64,000 bases of DNA. Origin: Roseiarcus sp963835215 (GTDB lineage Bacteria; Pseudomonadota; Alphaproteobacteria; Rhizobiales; Beijerinckiaceae). The notes below the pieces were generated by a model. That model was given only the letters and a program-made list of their open reading frames with translations. It was not told the DNA's origin and did no database searches. A program made the position numbers and the translations under genes. Below are positions 9,301-17,479 of the stretch, piece by piece (position 1 is the stretch's first letter; every line of letters begins with the position of its first letter). The stretch is taken from the NCBI GenBank assembly GCA_963835215.1, contig CAWIES010000003.1, positions 1 to 64,000 of the forward strand. The letters run 5' to 3'.

Positions 9301-9436
9301 TTGTCGTGTTCGGCGTTTCGGGAAATTGCCGAACTTGCAGCTTCAACCCCGCGACGGCGCCGATCAGCAGGATCAACAAGCTGACGACGCTCGCCAACAC
9401 GGGGCGGCGGATGAAGAGATCCGTGAAGGCGTTCAT
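6329..9436 (-). CDS. RND family efflux pump, inner-membrane permease (HAE1/AcrB type)
   Basis: Proton-driven inner-membrane exporter of 1035 residues, the normal size. It begins MNAFTDLFIRRPVLASVVSLLILL, the first membrane helix. The proton relay is complete: Asp401-Asp402 in GLVVDDAIVVVEN (fourth helix) and Lys916 in LISKHGILMVDFAN (tenth helix). Two large periplasmic loops flank the helix bundles as expected. The adaptor gene ends 10 bases upstream, so they form an operon. No outer-membrane channel is encoded here, so a TolC-type protein elsewhere must serve. Substrates cannot be told from sequence. Confidence 0.95.
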   Translation of the reverse strand: MNAFTDLFIRRPVLASVVSLLILLIGAVAGLKLQVRQFPETPNTTITITTTYPGADADVIKGFITTPIEQAVASSDGIDTLVSTSQQNVSTITLNLRLDANPDRAMADTLSKVNQVRGLLPREANDPTIVKQTGQGYALMYLSFNSTVMSASQITDYLTRVVQPRLQTVDGVANAQILGGEVFAMRIWLDPTRMAALGVTANDVRTALAANNFTTAAGEVKSDYTQISVNALTSLDSAEAFGRLVVATHGDALVRLGQVAKIELGPQSSDVSSVFDGLKAVFIGVYGTPEANPLTVIDGVRAITPSIVNQLPAGLNGTIAYDSTAFIRSSIAEVAKTLAEAAGIVIVVIFLFLGNLRSTFIPIVTIPLSLVGVMIALLALGYSINLLTLLALVLGIGLVVDDAIVVVENIYRHIEDGMTPFDAAIRGAHEIALPIVAMTITLAAVYAPIGFVAGVTGVLFREFAFTLAGAVVVSGFIALTLSPMMCSRLLRHETTKGRFATFVDRSFDWLRRAYHRRLHSTLNFRALTVLILVGVLALAGVMYISTPRELAPEEDQGILFSLIKTPQIGNLDYTEQATQKLFDEASTIPEIQHTFIINGFQGVRSAFAGLLLKPWDQRTRTQKEVLGALGPKFLAVSEGQVQAFSPPALPGSTGGPPMQFVIRTTGDYATLADVALKMQQAARESGLFLFTDVDLKFDTPQYVFKIDADKANRIGVNMQDIGTALSTMLGGNYVNLFSLQGRSYQVIPQAPRVFRLTPDWLTRYQLRAANGELVPLSAVASISQEIQPNGLTSFQQLNAATLSGVPFPGHTLGEALDFLKAKSAAIFPEGYSYDFQGDSRQYEQEGNSLVYVFVFALILIYLVLAAQYESFRDPFIILIALPTALFGALLPLSLGGFSINIYSQIGLVTLIGLISKHGILMVDFANRLQETQGLGRREAIEEAAAVRLRPILMTTAAMVVGMIPLILATGAGAASRRNIGVTIFSGMAIGTMFTLFVTPMVYTFLAHDHSKAREREAAGGHVAAAGEAPIEGSQA

Positions 9437-9446
9437 GCGCGGGCCG

Positions 9447-10737
9447 TCACGGTCTGGGCGTTTCGGCCGGCGGCGGCAAAGCGCCGGCGGGGTCGATCAC
9501 GACCTGGGAATTGGGCTGCAGCTTGATCTGGCCGGCGGTCACCACCTTGTCCCCCGCCTTCACGCCGTCGACGATGGCGATGCGTTCGCCGCGCACTGCG
9601 CCGACATGGACGAAGCGACGCTGAACGATCAGCCCCTTGTCGTCGGGCCCGGGCGCGACCGCGAAGATATTGTCGCCATAGAGGCTGGAGACGATCGCGG
9701 TGCGCGGCAGCGTCAGGACATCGACTGGCGCGCCGGTGGTTACCGTGACTTGAGCGAACATTCCGGGAAGCAGCTTGCGGTCGGGATTCGCGAGTTCGGC
9801 TCGCACCGAAACATTGCGCGAAGTCAGCGCTGACGCGGGCGTCGATTGCGACGACCTTGCCGGTAAACGTTCGGCCCGGCTGGGAGTCGACCCCGACATC
9901 CGTCTGCTGGCCAGTGGCGAGCGTCGCCAGCGCTCCCTCCGGCGCGGAGAAATCGACGTAGATTGGATCGAGCCGCTGCAAGGTCGTCAGACTGGCGCCG
10001 GCGGCGACATATTGCCCGATATCGACCGTGCGCAGGCCGAGCCGCCCGGCGAAGGGGGCGACGATCTTTTTCTGGGCTATGAGCGCCTTGGTCCGCTCCA
10101 CCGATGCGGCGGCCGAATCGCGCGTCGCTATCGCCGCGTCGACCGTCGATTGCGGCGTGTTGCCGCTGGCGATCAGAGACTTGGCGCGGTCCAACGTCAC
10201 GTTGGCGTTCTTGAGCTGGGCGAGCCCATTGGCGAGATCGGCCTCCTCGACCGACGTGTCGAGGTCGACCAGCGGCGCTCCGGCGGCGACGTCGTCGCCC
10301 AATTCGAAGTGGATGGCCGACACCACGCCGGCGACTTGCGGCGCGACGACCACGCCCTGATAGGCGCGCAACGTGCCGATGGCGTCGAGCAGCGGCGGCC
10401 ATTGCTCGACCTTCGCCTCCTCCGCCGCGACTGTCGTCGGCTTGGGCGCGAAAGCCGTGCTGATGAAGCTCTTGATGAACTGCGGCTTCAGGACGAATTG
10501 AAAATAGGAGAAGCCGCCGATCAGCAGGGCGAGATAGATAAAAACGATCGCGAACGCTGTCGGGCGGCTCCCACCGGGGGGGACGGCGCGCAAGATTAGC
10601 CATGGCCCGCAAACGGCCGCCACCAGCACGGGTACGGCGATCGGAACGGGCGTATGCGCCAGGCCGAGCGCCGTCGCCGCGATCAGCGCCGCCGCCGCGA
10701 CCAGCAGAATCGCCAGAACCAAAGTCGTCTGCCTCAT
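9447..10737 (-). CDS. RND pump periplasmic adaptor (membrane fusion protein), frame broken near 9833
   Basis: Links the RND permease to an outer-membrane channel. The ATG at 10737 is supported by AAAGGCGACGG just upstream. The N-terminus is odd: three hydrophobic stretches at about residues 5-26, 32-50 and 60-83, where adaptors normally have one. Then come the family parts: the lipoyl half-motifs (GVVVAPQVAGVVSAIHFELGDDV and VAPFAGRLGLRTVDIGQYV), a helical hairpin between them, and the beta-barrel domain. At about 9828-9835 the frame changes (VVAIDARVSAD then SRNVSVRAELANPDRKLLPGMF), and the second frame completes the membrane-proximal domain to PPAETPRP. The break is probably an indel. Confidence 0.85.
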
Positions 10738-10898
10738 CCGTCGCCTTTCGTCATATGAATATCGGCTTTGCCCAACCGGTTCGCGGGCGACTATTTCAGA
10801 ACCCGGACCTGCGCGCCAGCGCTGCCTATCACAGATTCCCGCATGACGAACCCCGCTCCGCGCCGTTACAACTCTCCTTAAGCCGGGAGGACGTCGCC

Positions 10899-13800
10899 AT
10901 GTCGCTGCGATTCGATCAACGTCTCGATCGCCTGAAAACGCGCCAGCGCGAACTCGCGTTCTGGCGGGTGCGAGAGAGCCGCGATATCGAAGGCTGGCGT
11001 TGCAGCGGCGCGCCGATCGCACTTCACGCGGGCTGGCCGAGCGCCGAGGGCGTGGTTAACTTTGCCGCACAAGCGGCGGCGCCGAGCGAATGGCTGCTCG
11101 AGGAAACGCGCCTGTCGCTCGATCTTGGCGGCGAGAGCCTCTTGATGCTGGACTACGAGGGCGGCCAACGCGTCGCCTTCGGTCTCGACGTTAACCACCA
11201 GGAATTTCCGCTCGCCGGCCGACGCTTCGCCATTCGCGCGGAGAGCGTCGCGCGCCGTCCCTTCGGCCAGCCAGTCGCCGAGCCGCGCCTGCAACGCGCC
11301 GCGCTCATCCGCCTCGATTCCGCGCTCGTCAGCTTCGCCGATCGGCTCGCGATGGTCGTCGAGGCGGCGGAGACCCTCGCCGCTCACGAAGCCGCGCCCC
11401 ATCTCGTCGAGGCGGCGGAAGCGGCGTTGCGTGCGATCGATTGGCCCTCGACGACGCAGGATTACATCGCGCGCATCGCGCTTGCGCCGGGCCAGCAGGC
11501 GATCTGGCGCCGCCCGCCGACGATAGCCGACCCGGCGCCGCTGACCGAGGCCGAACGCGCGAGCGTCGTCGCCGCCGACGTCGCGCTCAGCGAGCGGCTC
11601 GGCGCGTTGCAGCGACGCTTTCCTCCCCAAGGCGAAGTCGCGATGACCGGCCACGCCCATATCGATCTTGCCTGGCTGTGGCCTTACGAGGAGACGCGCC
11701 GCAAGCTCAGGCGCAGCTTCCACACCGCGTTGGGGTTGATGCGCCAAGCGCCGGAGTTCCGCTTCAACCAGTCGAGCGCGCAGTTCTACGCGCAGACCGA
11801 GGCCGACGATCCCGAATTGTTCGCCGCGATCGCCGAGCGCGTCGCCGCTGGGCAATGGGAGCCTACCGGAGGCATGTGGGTCGAGCCCGACACCAACATG
11901 CCGTGCGGCGAAAGCCTGGCGCGGCAAATTCTCTACGGCCAACGCTATTTCGAGCGCGTCTTCGGCGCGCGCCATCGCGTCTGCTGGCTGCCGGACTGCT
12001 TCGGCTTCTCGCCGGCGCTGCCGCAACTTCTGCGCCAGGGCGGGATCGACTCGTTCCTCACCATCAAGGTCACCTGGTCGGAGACCAACCGCTTCCCGCA
12101 CGATCTCTTCTGGTGGGAAGGCCTCGACGGCAGCCGGGTGCTCACCCACACGTTCGACAACCCGGTCGAAGGCTACAATGGCGAAGCGCGACCGGGCTGC
12201 GTCGCGCCGACCTGGACGAATTTCCGCGCCAAGACGCGCCATCCCGAGACCCTGCTCGCCGTCGGCTACGGCGACGGGGGCGGCGGCCCGACGCCGCAAT
12301 GGCTCGACAACGAGCGGCTGATGCGCGAATTGCCCGCCCTGCCCCGTGCGCGCTGGGCGCGCGTCGACGAGTTCTTCGCCGGCGCGCACGAGAGCGCCGC
12401 GGCCAAAACAACGCCGGTGTGGCGCGGCGAGATCTATCTCGAATTGCACCGCGCAACGCTGACAACGCAGAGCGGCGTCAAGCGTCGCCATCGCCGCGCC
12501 GAAGCGGCGTTGATCGCGGCCGAGACCGCCGGCTCGCTCGCCCATCTGATCGGCGCCGCGAAGCCCGAGAGCCTCGAGCCGCACTGGCGGCGGCTGTTGA
12601 AGAATGAGTTTCACGACATCCTGCCCGGCTCCAGCATCCGCGAGGTCTACGAGGACGCCGAAGCCGAGCTCGACGAGGTCATCGCCGCTGGGCGGGCTGA
12701 GCAGGCGCGCGCGCTTGCCGCCATGACCGCGCAACTTCCGAAGGGCGCGCTTGCCGATGCGTTGGTTGTCGTCAACCCGTCGCTCTCGCCGCGCCCGCTG
12801 CGCTTGACGCTCGACGATGGCGCGTTCTTGACCGGCGAGGAGACCATCCCGCCGCTTGGCGTGAGGGTCGTCAGCCGCGCCGCGCTTCGCCCGCCTGGCA
12901 GGCTCGAAATCGAGGAACGGCGCCTTGAGAACGCGTTTCTGCGCGCCGAGATCGCCGAGGACGGCTCGATCGCCAGTCTCGTCCATAAGCCGACCGGGCG
13001 CGAGGCGCTTGCCGGGCGCGGGAATCAGCTCTGGCTCTACCCGCAGGACAAGCCGCGCGCCTGGGACGCATGGGACGTCGAGGAGGATTACGCCGAGCGC
13101 GGCGAAGAATGGCGCGCACTCGACACGCTCGCCATCGCCGAGCGTTCGCCCCACCGCGTCGCCTTGCGCGTCGAGCGGCGCTGGCGCGCCTCAAAGATCA
13201 TCCAGACCTATTCGCTTTCGGCCAATGGCCGCCGGCTCGACATCGACACTTGGCTCGATTGGCGCGATCGGCGCGTTCTGCTTCGTAGCCTGACGACGGT
13301 CGCGGCGCGCGCCAGCCACGCGACTTTCGAATGCGCTTTCGGCGTCATCGAACGGCCGACCCACGTCAACACGTCGTGGGACGAGGCGCAGTTCGAGGTT
13401 CCCGGTCATCGCTTCGCCGATCTCGCCGAGCCGGGCTTCGGCCTCGCGCTGCTCAACGACGCCAAATACGGCCATAGCGTGCGCGACAATGTGCTGGGCC
13501 TCAGCCTCGTGCGCTCGCCGGTTTACCCCGACCCGCTCGCCGACGAGGGCGAGCAGCGCTTCGCCTATGCGCTGGCCCCGCACGCGGGGACTTGGCATGA
13601 GGGCGGCGTGCGCGAGGAGGCGGAAGACCTCAACCAGCCGCTGCTGGTCGCCACCGCGCGCGGCCTCGCGCCGACGACCCTGGCGCCGCTCGGCTGCGAG
13701 GGCGTCGCCGCCGGGCTCGGCGCGCTGAAGGGCGCGGAGGACGGCGACGGCCTGATCCTGCGCGTCTACGAGCCAGCCGGAGCGCGCGGCCCGCTCGCGC

Positions 13801-13925
13801 TCAAACTGCCGACCGGCTGGCGCGAAGCCGGCGCCCTCGATCTGCTTGAGCGCCCCAGCGCCCCCAAGGCGGAAGGGGCGCTCAGCCCGTTCGAGGTCAG
13901 AAGCTGGCGGCTGCGGCGGGAATGA
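10899..13925 (+). CDS. alpha-mannosidase, glycoside hydrolase family 38
   Basis: Retaining zinc-dependent exo-alpha-mannosidase of 1008 residues. The start at 10899 is set by GGGAGG eight bases upstream. The zinc site His254-x-Asp256 is in AHIDLAWLW, and the likely nucleophile Asp331 is in WVEPDTNMPCGESLARQ. Other family features are DCFGFSPALPQLL and NEFHDILPGSSI, followed by the C-terminal beta domains (RLENAFLRAEIAEDGSIASL). There is no signal peptide, so it should act in the cytoplasm on imported mannosides or mannose-containing oligosaccharides. It diverges from the RND adaptor across 161 bp. No sugar transporter is adjacent. Confidence 0.93.
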   Translation: MSLRFDQRLDRLKTRQRELAFWRVRESRDIEGWRCSGAPIALHAGWPSAEGVVNFAAQAAAPSEWLLEETRLSLDLGGESLLMLDYEGGQRVAFGLDVNHQEFPLAGRRFAIRAESVARRPFGQPVAEPRLQRAALIRLDSALVSFADRLAMVVEAAETLAAHEAAPHLVEAAEAALRAIDWPSTTQDYIARIALAPGQQAIWRRPPTIADPAPLTEAERASVVAADVALSERLGALQRRFPPQGEVAMTGHAHIDLAWLWPYEETRRKLRRSFHTALGLMRQAPEFRFNQSSAQFYAQTEADDPELFAAIAERVAAGQWEPTGGMWVEPDTNMPCGESLARQILYGQRYFERVFGARHRVCWLPDCFGFSPALPQLLRQGGIDSFLTIKVTWSETNRFPHDLFWWEGLDGSRVLTHTFDNPVEGYNGEARPGCVAPTWTNFRAKTRHPETLLAVGYGDGGGGPTPQWLDNERLMRELPALPRARWARVDEFFAGAHESAAAKTTPVWRGEIYLELHRATLTTQSGVKRRHRRAEAALIAAETAGSLAHLIGAAKPESLEPHWRRLLKNEFHDILPGSSIREVYEDAEAELDEVIAAGRAEQARALAAMTAQLPKGALADALVVVNPSLSPRPLRLTLDDGAFLTGEETIPPLGVRVVSRAALRPPGRLEIEERRLENAFLRAEIAEDGSIASLVHKPTGREALAGRGNQLWLYPQDKPRAWDAWDVEEDYAERGEEWRALDTLAIAERSPHRVALRVERRWRASKIIQTYSLSANGRRLDIDTWLDWRDRRVLLRSLTTVAARASHATFECAFGVIERPTHVNTSWDEAQFEVPGHRFADLAEPGFGLALLNDAKYGHSVRDNVLGLSLVRSPVYPDPLADEGEQRFAYALAPHAGTWHEGGVREEAEDLNQPLLVATARGLAPTTLAPLGCEGVAAGLGALKGAEDGDGLILRVYEPAGARGPLALKLPTGWREAGALDLLERPSAPKAEGALSPFEVRSWRLRRE

Positions 13926-13936
13926 GTGGCTCAGTC

Positions 13937-14010
13937 AGTGGCGCGGGCCTCCGCGCCCGCGACCCCAGACTCGCGCTTGCGCGCCCGCGGGCGCGGAGGC
14001 CCGCGCCACT
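13937..14010. repeat. long hairpin repeat (family B), copy 1
   Basis: A perfect 25-bp inverted repeat: left arm 13937-13961, right arm 13986-14010, 24-base loop. The arms begin AGTGGCGCGGGCCTCCGC. It lies just after the mannosidase stop. A near-identical element stands at 52123-52191 after btaB, in the same position relative to a rightward gene. Both could act as strong RNA hairpins at transcript ends. Confidence 0.8.
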
Positions 14011-14100
14011 GTTCCGCTAAGCCGCGGCCCGGCGCGCTTGTCTTCGCCAAGGCGATTTGTTAGACGACCGCCTCGCTTCGCGGGCTTGGCGCGAGGCGGA

Positions 14101-14187
14101 GCGGTCATGGCGGAACTGGTAGACGCGCTAGCTTGAGGTGCTAGTCCTTTAACCGGGGTGGAGGTTCGAGTCCTCTTGACCGCACCA
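14101..14187 (+). tRNA. tRNA-Leu (anticodon GAG)
   Basis: The acceptor stem GCGGTCA (14101-14107) pairs with TGACCGC (14177-14183), followed by discriminator A and an encoded CCA. The anticodon stem CTAGC/GCTAG encloses the loop TTGAGGT, giving anticodon GAG for CUC/CUU codons. A long variable arm and the T-arm GGTTCGAGTCC are present, as expected for a class II leucine tRNA. It stands alone, with its own terminator 24 bases later. Confidence 0.96.
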
Positions 14188-14210
14188 GTCTTCAAACGAC
14201 GGAATTTCAG

Positions 14211-14241
14211 ACGGCGGCCGTTGCGGCCGCCGTTTGCTTTT
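14211..14241 (+). terminator. intrinsic terminator of tRNA-Leu
   Basis: ACGGCGGCCG (14211-14220), a three-base loop, and CGGCCGCCGT (14224-14233) form a perfect 10-bp stem, followed by a T-rich tract (TTGCTTTTT). Confidence 0.88.
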
Positions 14242-14408
14242 TCGCTCGAGTTCGTCGGTCGGCGCGGGCGTGAGGTCCGTTCCGCCTTGTGGCCCTGCCA
14301 CGTCGCCCCTAAGGGATAGGCGGATGGCGAGTTCGCATCGGACGGACGCGTCATTGGCGACACGAAGGACGCCAACCTGATCCGTCACATCCGAGGAGGT
14401 GAATATCG

Positions 14409-14804
14409 ATGGGAATCCCGACGAGAGCGGTCTTTCTATCTTTCGCGATTCTCGCCTCGCTGTCTGCGGCCTCCGCGAACGATGGAAGCTTCACGAGCTC
14501 CGCCACGCTGACGGTGGGACAAACGTCGCAGATCGTAGTTTTTGGCGGCCATTCCGCCGATTGCCAGAAGAGCGAGCTCGGCAAGGTGGTCATCGTCGAG
14601 GCTCCGCAGAAAGGCGTCGTCGCCCTGCGAGCGAACGCCCCTTACGTCGCCCAAAACTCCTTGAGCCACACCTGCGAGGGAATGTCGTTCCAAGGCACCG
14701 CCGTGGACTACACCGCCAAGGCGCCTGGAAAGGATCGCGTGAAGCTCGATGCGATTTTCCCAAATGGAACGGCGCATTGGGTGATCTCGATCTCCATTCG
14801 TTAG
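14409..14804 (+). CDS. small exported protein of unknown function
   Basis: A 131-residue protein with a clear signal peptide: MGIPTRAVFLSFAILASLSAASA, cleavage likely after ASA or SAN. The mature part of about 107 residues has two cysteines (in SADCQKSELG and SHTCEGMSF) that could form one disulfide, and alternating beta-type patterns ending HWVISISIR. A strong GAGGAGG lies about 10 bases before the ATG. I recognise no family. It lies between tRNA-Leu and yjbQ with its own upstream space. Periplasmic or secreted location is inferred from the signal peptide only. Confidence 0.75.
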   Translation: MGIPTRAVFLSFAILASLSAASANDGSFTSSATLTVGQTSQIVVFGGHSADCQKSELGKVVIVEAPQKGVVALRANAPYVAQNSLSHTCEGMSFQGTAVDYTAKAPGKDRVKLDAIFPNGTAHWVISISIR

Positions 14805-14888
14805 GCGCATAATCACAGGCTCGCCCTGCGAACGGGCGCGGCGAGACGGCGCCTTCCCCGGCCGACGCCTCGTTGCAATAGGCAATCC

Positions 14889-15308
14889 ATGGCCCAGTTC
14901 ACCACCATCTTCCGGATCAAAACCAGCGGCCGCGGCCTTTATGAATTCACCGAGGAGCTGGTCGCTCACGTCGGCGCGCAGAAGCTCGAAGCGGGGCTCG
15001 TCACCCTGTTCTGCCGCCACACCTCGGCCTCGCTGCTGATCCAGGAAAACGCCGCGCATGAGGTGCATGTCGACCTCGAAGCCTTCTTCGCCCGCCTCGC
15101 GCCCGAGGAGGAAGGGCGCTACGTCCACGACGACGAGGGGCCCGACGACATGCCGGCCCATATCCGCGCCGCTCTGACCAATGTCAGCCTATCGATCCCG
15201 ATCATCGGCGGCCGGCTCGCGCTCGGCACCTGGCAGGGCGTCTGTCTCTTCGAGCACCGCCGCGCGCCCCATGTCCGCGAGGTCGCGCTGCACGGGATTG
15301 GCGCCTGA
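14889..15308 (+). CDS. YjbQ/UPF0047 family protein
   Basis: Compact 139-residue member of UPF0047. The family is often named secondary thiamine-phosphate synthase because some members can join the thiamine precursors at low rate in vivo; the physiological role is unsettled. Signatures seen are VTLFCRHTSASLLIQENA, HDDEGPDDMPAHIRAAL, the GRLALGTWQG motif and the end segment FEHRRAPHVREV. The His and acidic residues in these blocks form the conserved metal-binding pocket of the fold. It is followed by the convergent deacetylase gene after 29 bases. Confidence 0.9.
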   Translation: MAQFTTIFRIKTSGRGLYEFTEELVAHVGAQKLEAGLVTLFCRHTSASLLIQENAAHEVHVDLEAFFARLAPEEEGRYVHDDEGPDDMPAHIRAALTNVSLSIPIIGGRLALGTWQGVCLFEHRRAPHVREVALHGIGA

Positions 15309-15337
15309 GTCTGGATTTCGGATTCAGGCGGACCGCC

Positions 15338-16288
15338 CTACTCCACCGGCGCAGGCAGCACCGGAAACGGCCCCGCCGGGCGGGCCGGGGCGGTTTTGTC
15401 GAGGCGCGGCTTGAGCGCGCCCGTCACGCGGCCGGTCTCGGAGATCCAGCCGGCCGGCGCCGGGGTCGTTGGACCCGTCCCAGGCCCGGCGACGATGTGG
15501 ACGACCCGGTAGCCGCGCTTCTTCAGCTCGGCGAGGAAGGCCGGCATCATGTCGGCCGTCCACTGGCGGTTGTCGTGGAACAGCAGCATACCGCGCCCGG
15601 CCTTTTCCAGCCGGCCCATGATCAGCTTCAGCTCCTGCTCGGGCGTCATCGGCACCCAGTCGGAGGCCCACAGATCCGTGCCGAAAATCCCGACATTGTT
15701 GTCGGCGAACCAGCTACGGAGATCGGCGGTGTCGGCAAAGCCGGGAAAACGAAAGAACGGCGCGTGCAACTTCAGCCCGCTGAGGTCGGTCGGCTCGCCG
15801 GCCGAGAAATCGACGCCATAAGCGGCGCGCTCCACCGCGATCATCCCCTTGAGAATGTCGGCGCGCGCGGCAGATTCGCTCATGAAGGTCAAGGTCGGCT
15901 GCGGATGGGTGTAGGTGTGATGCGCGACCGTGTGGCCCTCCTCGACCTCGCGGCGGGCGAGCGCCGGCAGTTCATCGACCTTGCGGCCGATGTCGAAGAA
16001 GGTCGCCCGGACGCATTGGTCGGCGAGCGCGCGCAGAACTTCAGGCGTCGTACGCTGGTCCGGCCCGTCGTCGAAGGTCAGGATCACTTCGTGATCGGCT
16101 AGCGGGATGGCGCTCGGATAGGTCTTCAACCCGACCGTCAGGCCGCCCTGTGTGCCGACCTCGGCGACCCGCTCGGTGCCAAGTTTATCTGGTCCGCAAG
16201 CCTCATCCGCCGCGGCGGCGGCGCTGGCGGCGAGCGAAATGGCGAAAGCGGCGCAAAGTGCGGCGCGGCGGCGGCGAAAAGGACCCAT
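15338..16288 (-). CDS. exported polysaccharide deacetylase (NodB domain)
   Basis: Metal-dependent deacetylase of N-acetylated glycans, likely acting on peptidoglycan or another envelope polysaccharide. The first 25 residues form a signal peptide (basic n-region, then ALCAAFAISLAASAAAA). NodB motifs are present: TFDDGP with its paired aspartates, the metal-binding AHHTYTHP, FFRFPGFAD, and LLFHDN near the C-terminus. An in-frame GTG at 16318 would add 10 residues, but the ATG at 16288 gives the better signal peptide. It diverges from the GH25 lysozyme across about 150 bp, so the two may be co-regulated cell-wall enzymes. Confidence 0.9.
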   Translation of the reverse strand: MGPFRRRRAALCAAFAISLAASAAAAADEACGPDKLGTERVAEVGTQGGLTVGLKTYPSAIPLADHEVILTFDDGPDQRTTPEVLRALADQCVRATFFDIGRKVDELPALARREVEEGHTVAHHTYTHPQPTLTFMSESAARADILKGMIAVERAAYGVDFSAGEPTDLSGLKLHAPFFRFPGFADTADLRSWFADNNVGIFGTDLWASDWVPMTPEQELKLIMGRLEKAGRGMLLFHDNRQWTADMMPAFLAELKKRGYRVVHIVAGPGTGPTTPAPAGWISETGRVTGALKPRLDKTAPARPAGPFPVLPAPVE

Positions 16289-16434
16289 CCTCTCGTGCTT
16301 GCCGCGCCGCGCCCCCACGGGTCAAGGGGCGGACTTTAACGAATCGTTACCCCGATCGCCCTAACTTGGGCTATCACCGCGAGAACGCTAGGATGGCGTT
16401 TTCGTCAGCTTCCTTGCGCCTTACGCCCGAGCCG

Positions 16435-17349
16435 ATGACCCATTCCGCCTACGCACAATTCCAGTCCCGCTTCCGCTTCGGCTGGCTCGCCGGGCTCTGC
16501 CTTGCGCTGTCGGCGTGCGGAGGCGGCAGCCCGGGCCTTCTCGAGTTCGACGACAATCTTCCCAAGCCGACCGACTATCCGATCCACGGCATCGACGTCT
16601 CCAAGTACCAGGGCGAGATCGACTGGAATGCGGTCGCCGGCTCCGGCGTCAAGTTCGCTTGGATCAAGGCGACCGAGGGCGGCGACCATCTCGACGAGCG
16701 CTTCCAGGCCAATTGGCAGGGCGCCAAGCTCGCCGGCATCCCGCACGGCGCCTATCTGTTCGCCTATTGGTGCCGGGCGCCGATGGACGAAGCGATCTGG
16801 TTCGAACAAAACGTGCCGGTCGAGGACGACGCGCTGCCGCCAGTGCTCGATGTCGAACCGACGCCCGATTCGCGCACCTGCCGGCGCCATCTCGAACGCG
16901 ACGCGACCATCGCCGACATGAAGGTGATGCTCGACGAGATGGAGCGCCACTTCGGCAAGCGGCCGATCATCTACACTTCGGTCGATTTTTATCGCGCGAT
17001 CCTCGCCGGCGGCGCCTTCGCCGACTATCCGATCTGGGTGCGCTCGACCAAGCACAATCCGGCGGTGCCCTATGGCGATCGCGACTGGAAGTTCTGGCAA
17101 TACCGCGCCGACGGGACGGTGCCGGGCATCGACGGCTACGTCGACCGCAACGCCTTCGCCGGCGACCAGACGCAGTGGCAGGCGTTCCTCAACGCGCAGC
17201 CGACGACGGCAGTTGCGCAGCAGAGCGCGCCGCCTTCGCCCCCTGCGCTGACCGCGCCGCCCTCGCCAGCTGCGCCGCCCCCCCAATCGCGGCAGGCCTT
17301 CGCGCCGCCGCTGATGCTCGGACCGCCAAGAACCAACGGCGACAACTGA
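16435..17349 (+). CDS. GH25 lysozyme-like lipoprotein
   Basis: Peptidoglycan N-acetylmuramidase of family GH25 anchored as a lipoprotein. The N-terminus ends in the lipobox LSAC (Cys at residue 28). The GH25 barrel begins HGIDVSKYQGEIDWNAV (catalytic-site Asp) and carries the family acidic motif VLDVEPTPDS, YTSVDFYRA and FWQYRADGTVPGIDGYVDRNAF. The last 60 residues are a Pro/Ala/Gln-rich low-complexity tail, perhaps a spacer in the periplasm. ATG at 16435 was chosen because it leaves a standard lipoprotein signal. ATG at 16393 is an alternative with 14 more residues. Confidence 0.9.
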   Translation: MTHSAYAQFQSRFRFGWLAGLCLALSACGGGSPGLLEFDDNLPKPTDYPIHGIDVSKYQGEIDWNAVAGSGVKFAWIKATEGGDHLDERFQANWQGAKLAGIPHGAYLFAYWCRAPMDEAIWFEQNVPVEDDALPPVLDVEPTPDSRTCRRHLERDATIADMKVMLDEMERHFGKRPIIYTSVDFYRAILAGGAFADYPIWVRSTKHNPAVPYGDRDWKFWQYRADGTVPGIDGYVDRNAFAGDQTQWQAFLNAQPTTAVAQQSAPPSPPALTAPPSPAAPPPQSRQAFAPPLMLGPPRTNGDN

Positions 17350-17366
17350 ACCAATGGCGACAACTG
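17331..17366. repeat. 18-bp tandem duplication across the GH25 stop codon
   Basis: Two adjacent 18-bp copies (17331-17348 and 17349-17366) differ at one position. The gene's TGA falls at the junction, so the second copy is untranslated. Confidence 0.8.
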
Positions 17367-17479
17367 ACGGACCTCGCGCGGGGAAATAACGCCCGCGCTG
17401 AAGCCTTCGCCATCGCGCACTTGCCACCAGTCGCGCTTGCGGCAACAGTCGCGCCGGAATTCAGGCGGAGAGACAGCAC

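Noticed and set aside
10878..13154. 758-codon leftward open frame inside the mannosidase gene
   Set aside because: It is the antisense shadow of a clear GH38 gene. Its Arg/Ala/Glu-heavy composition is typical of such shadows in high-GC DNA.
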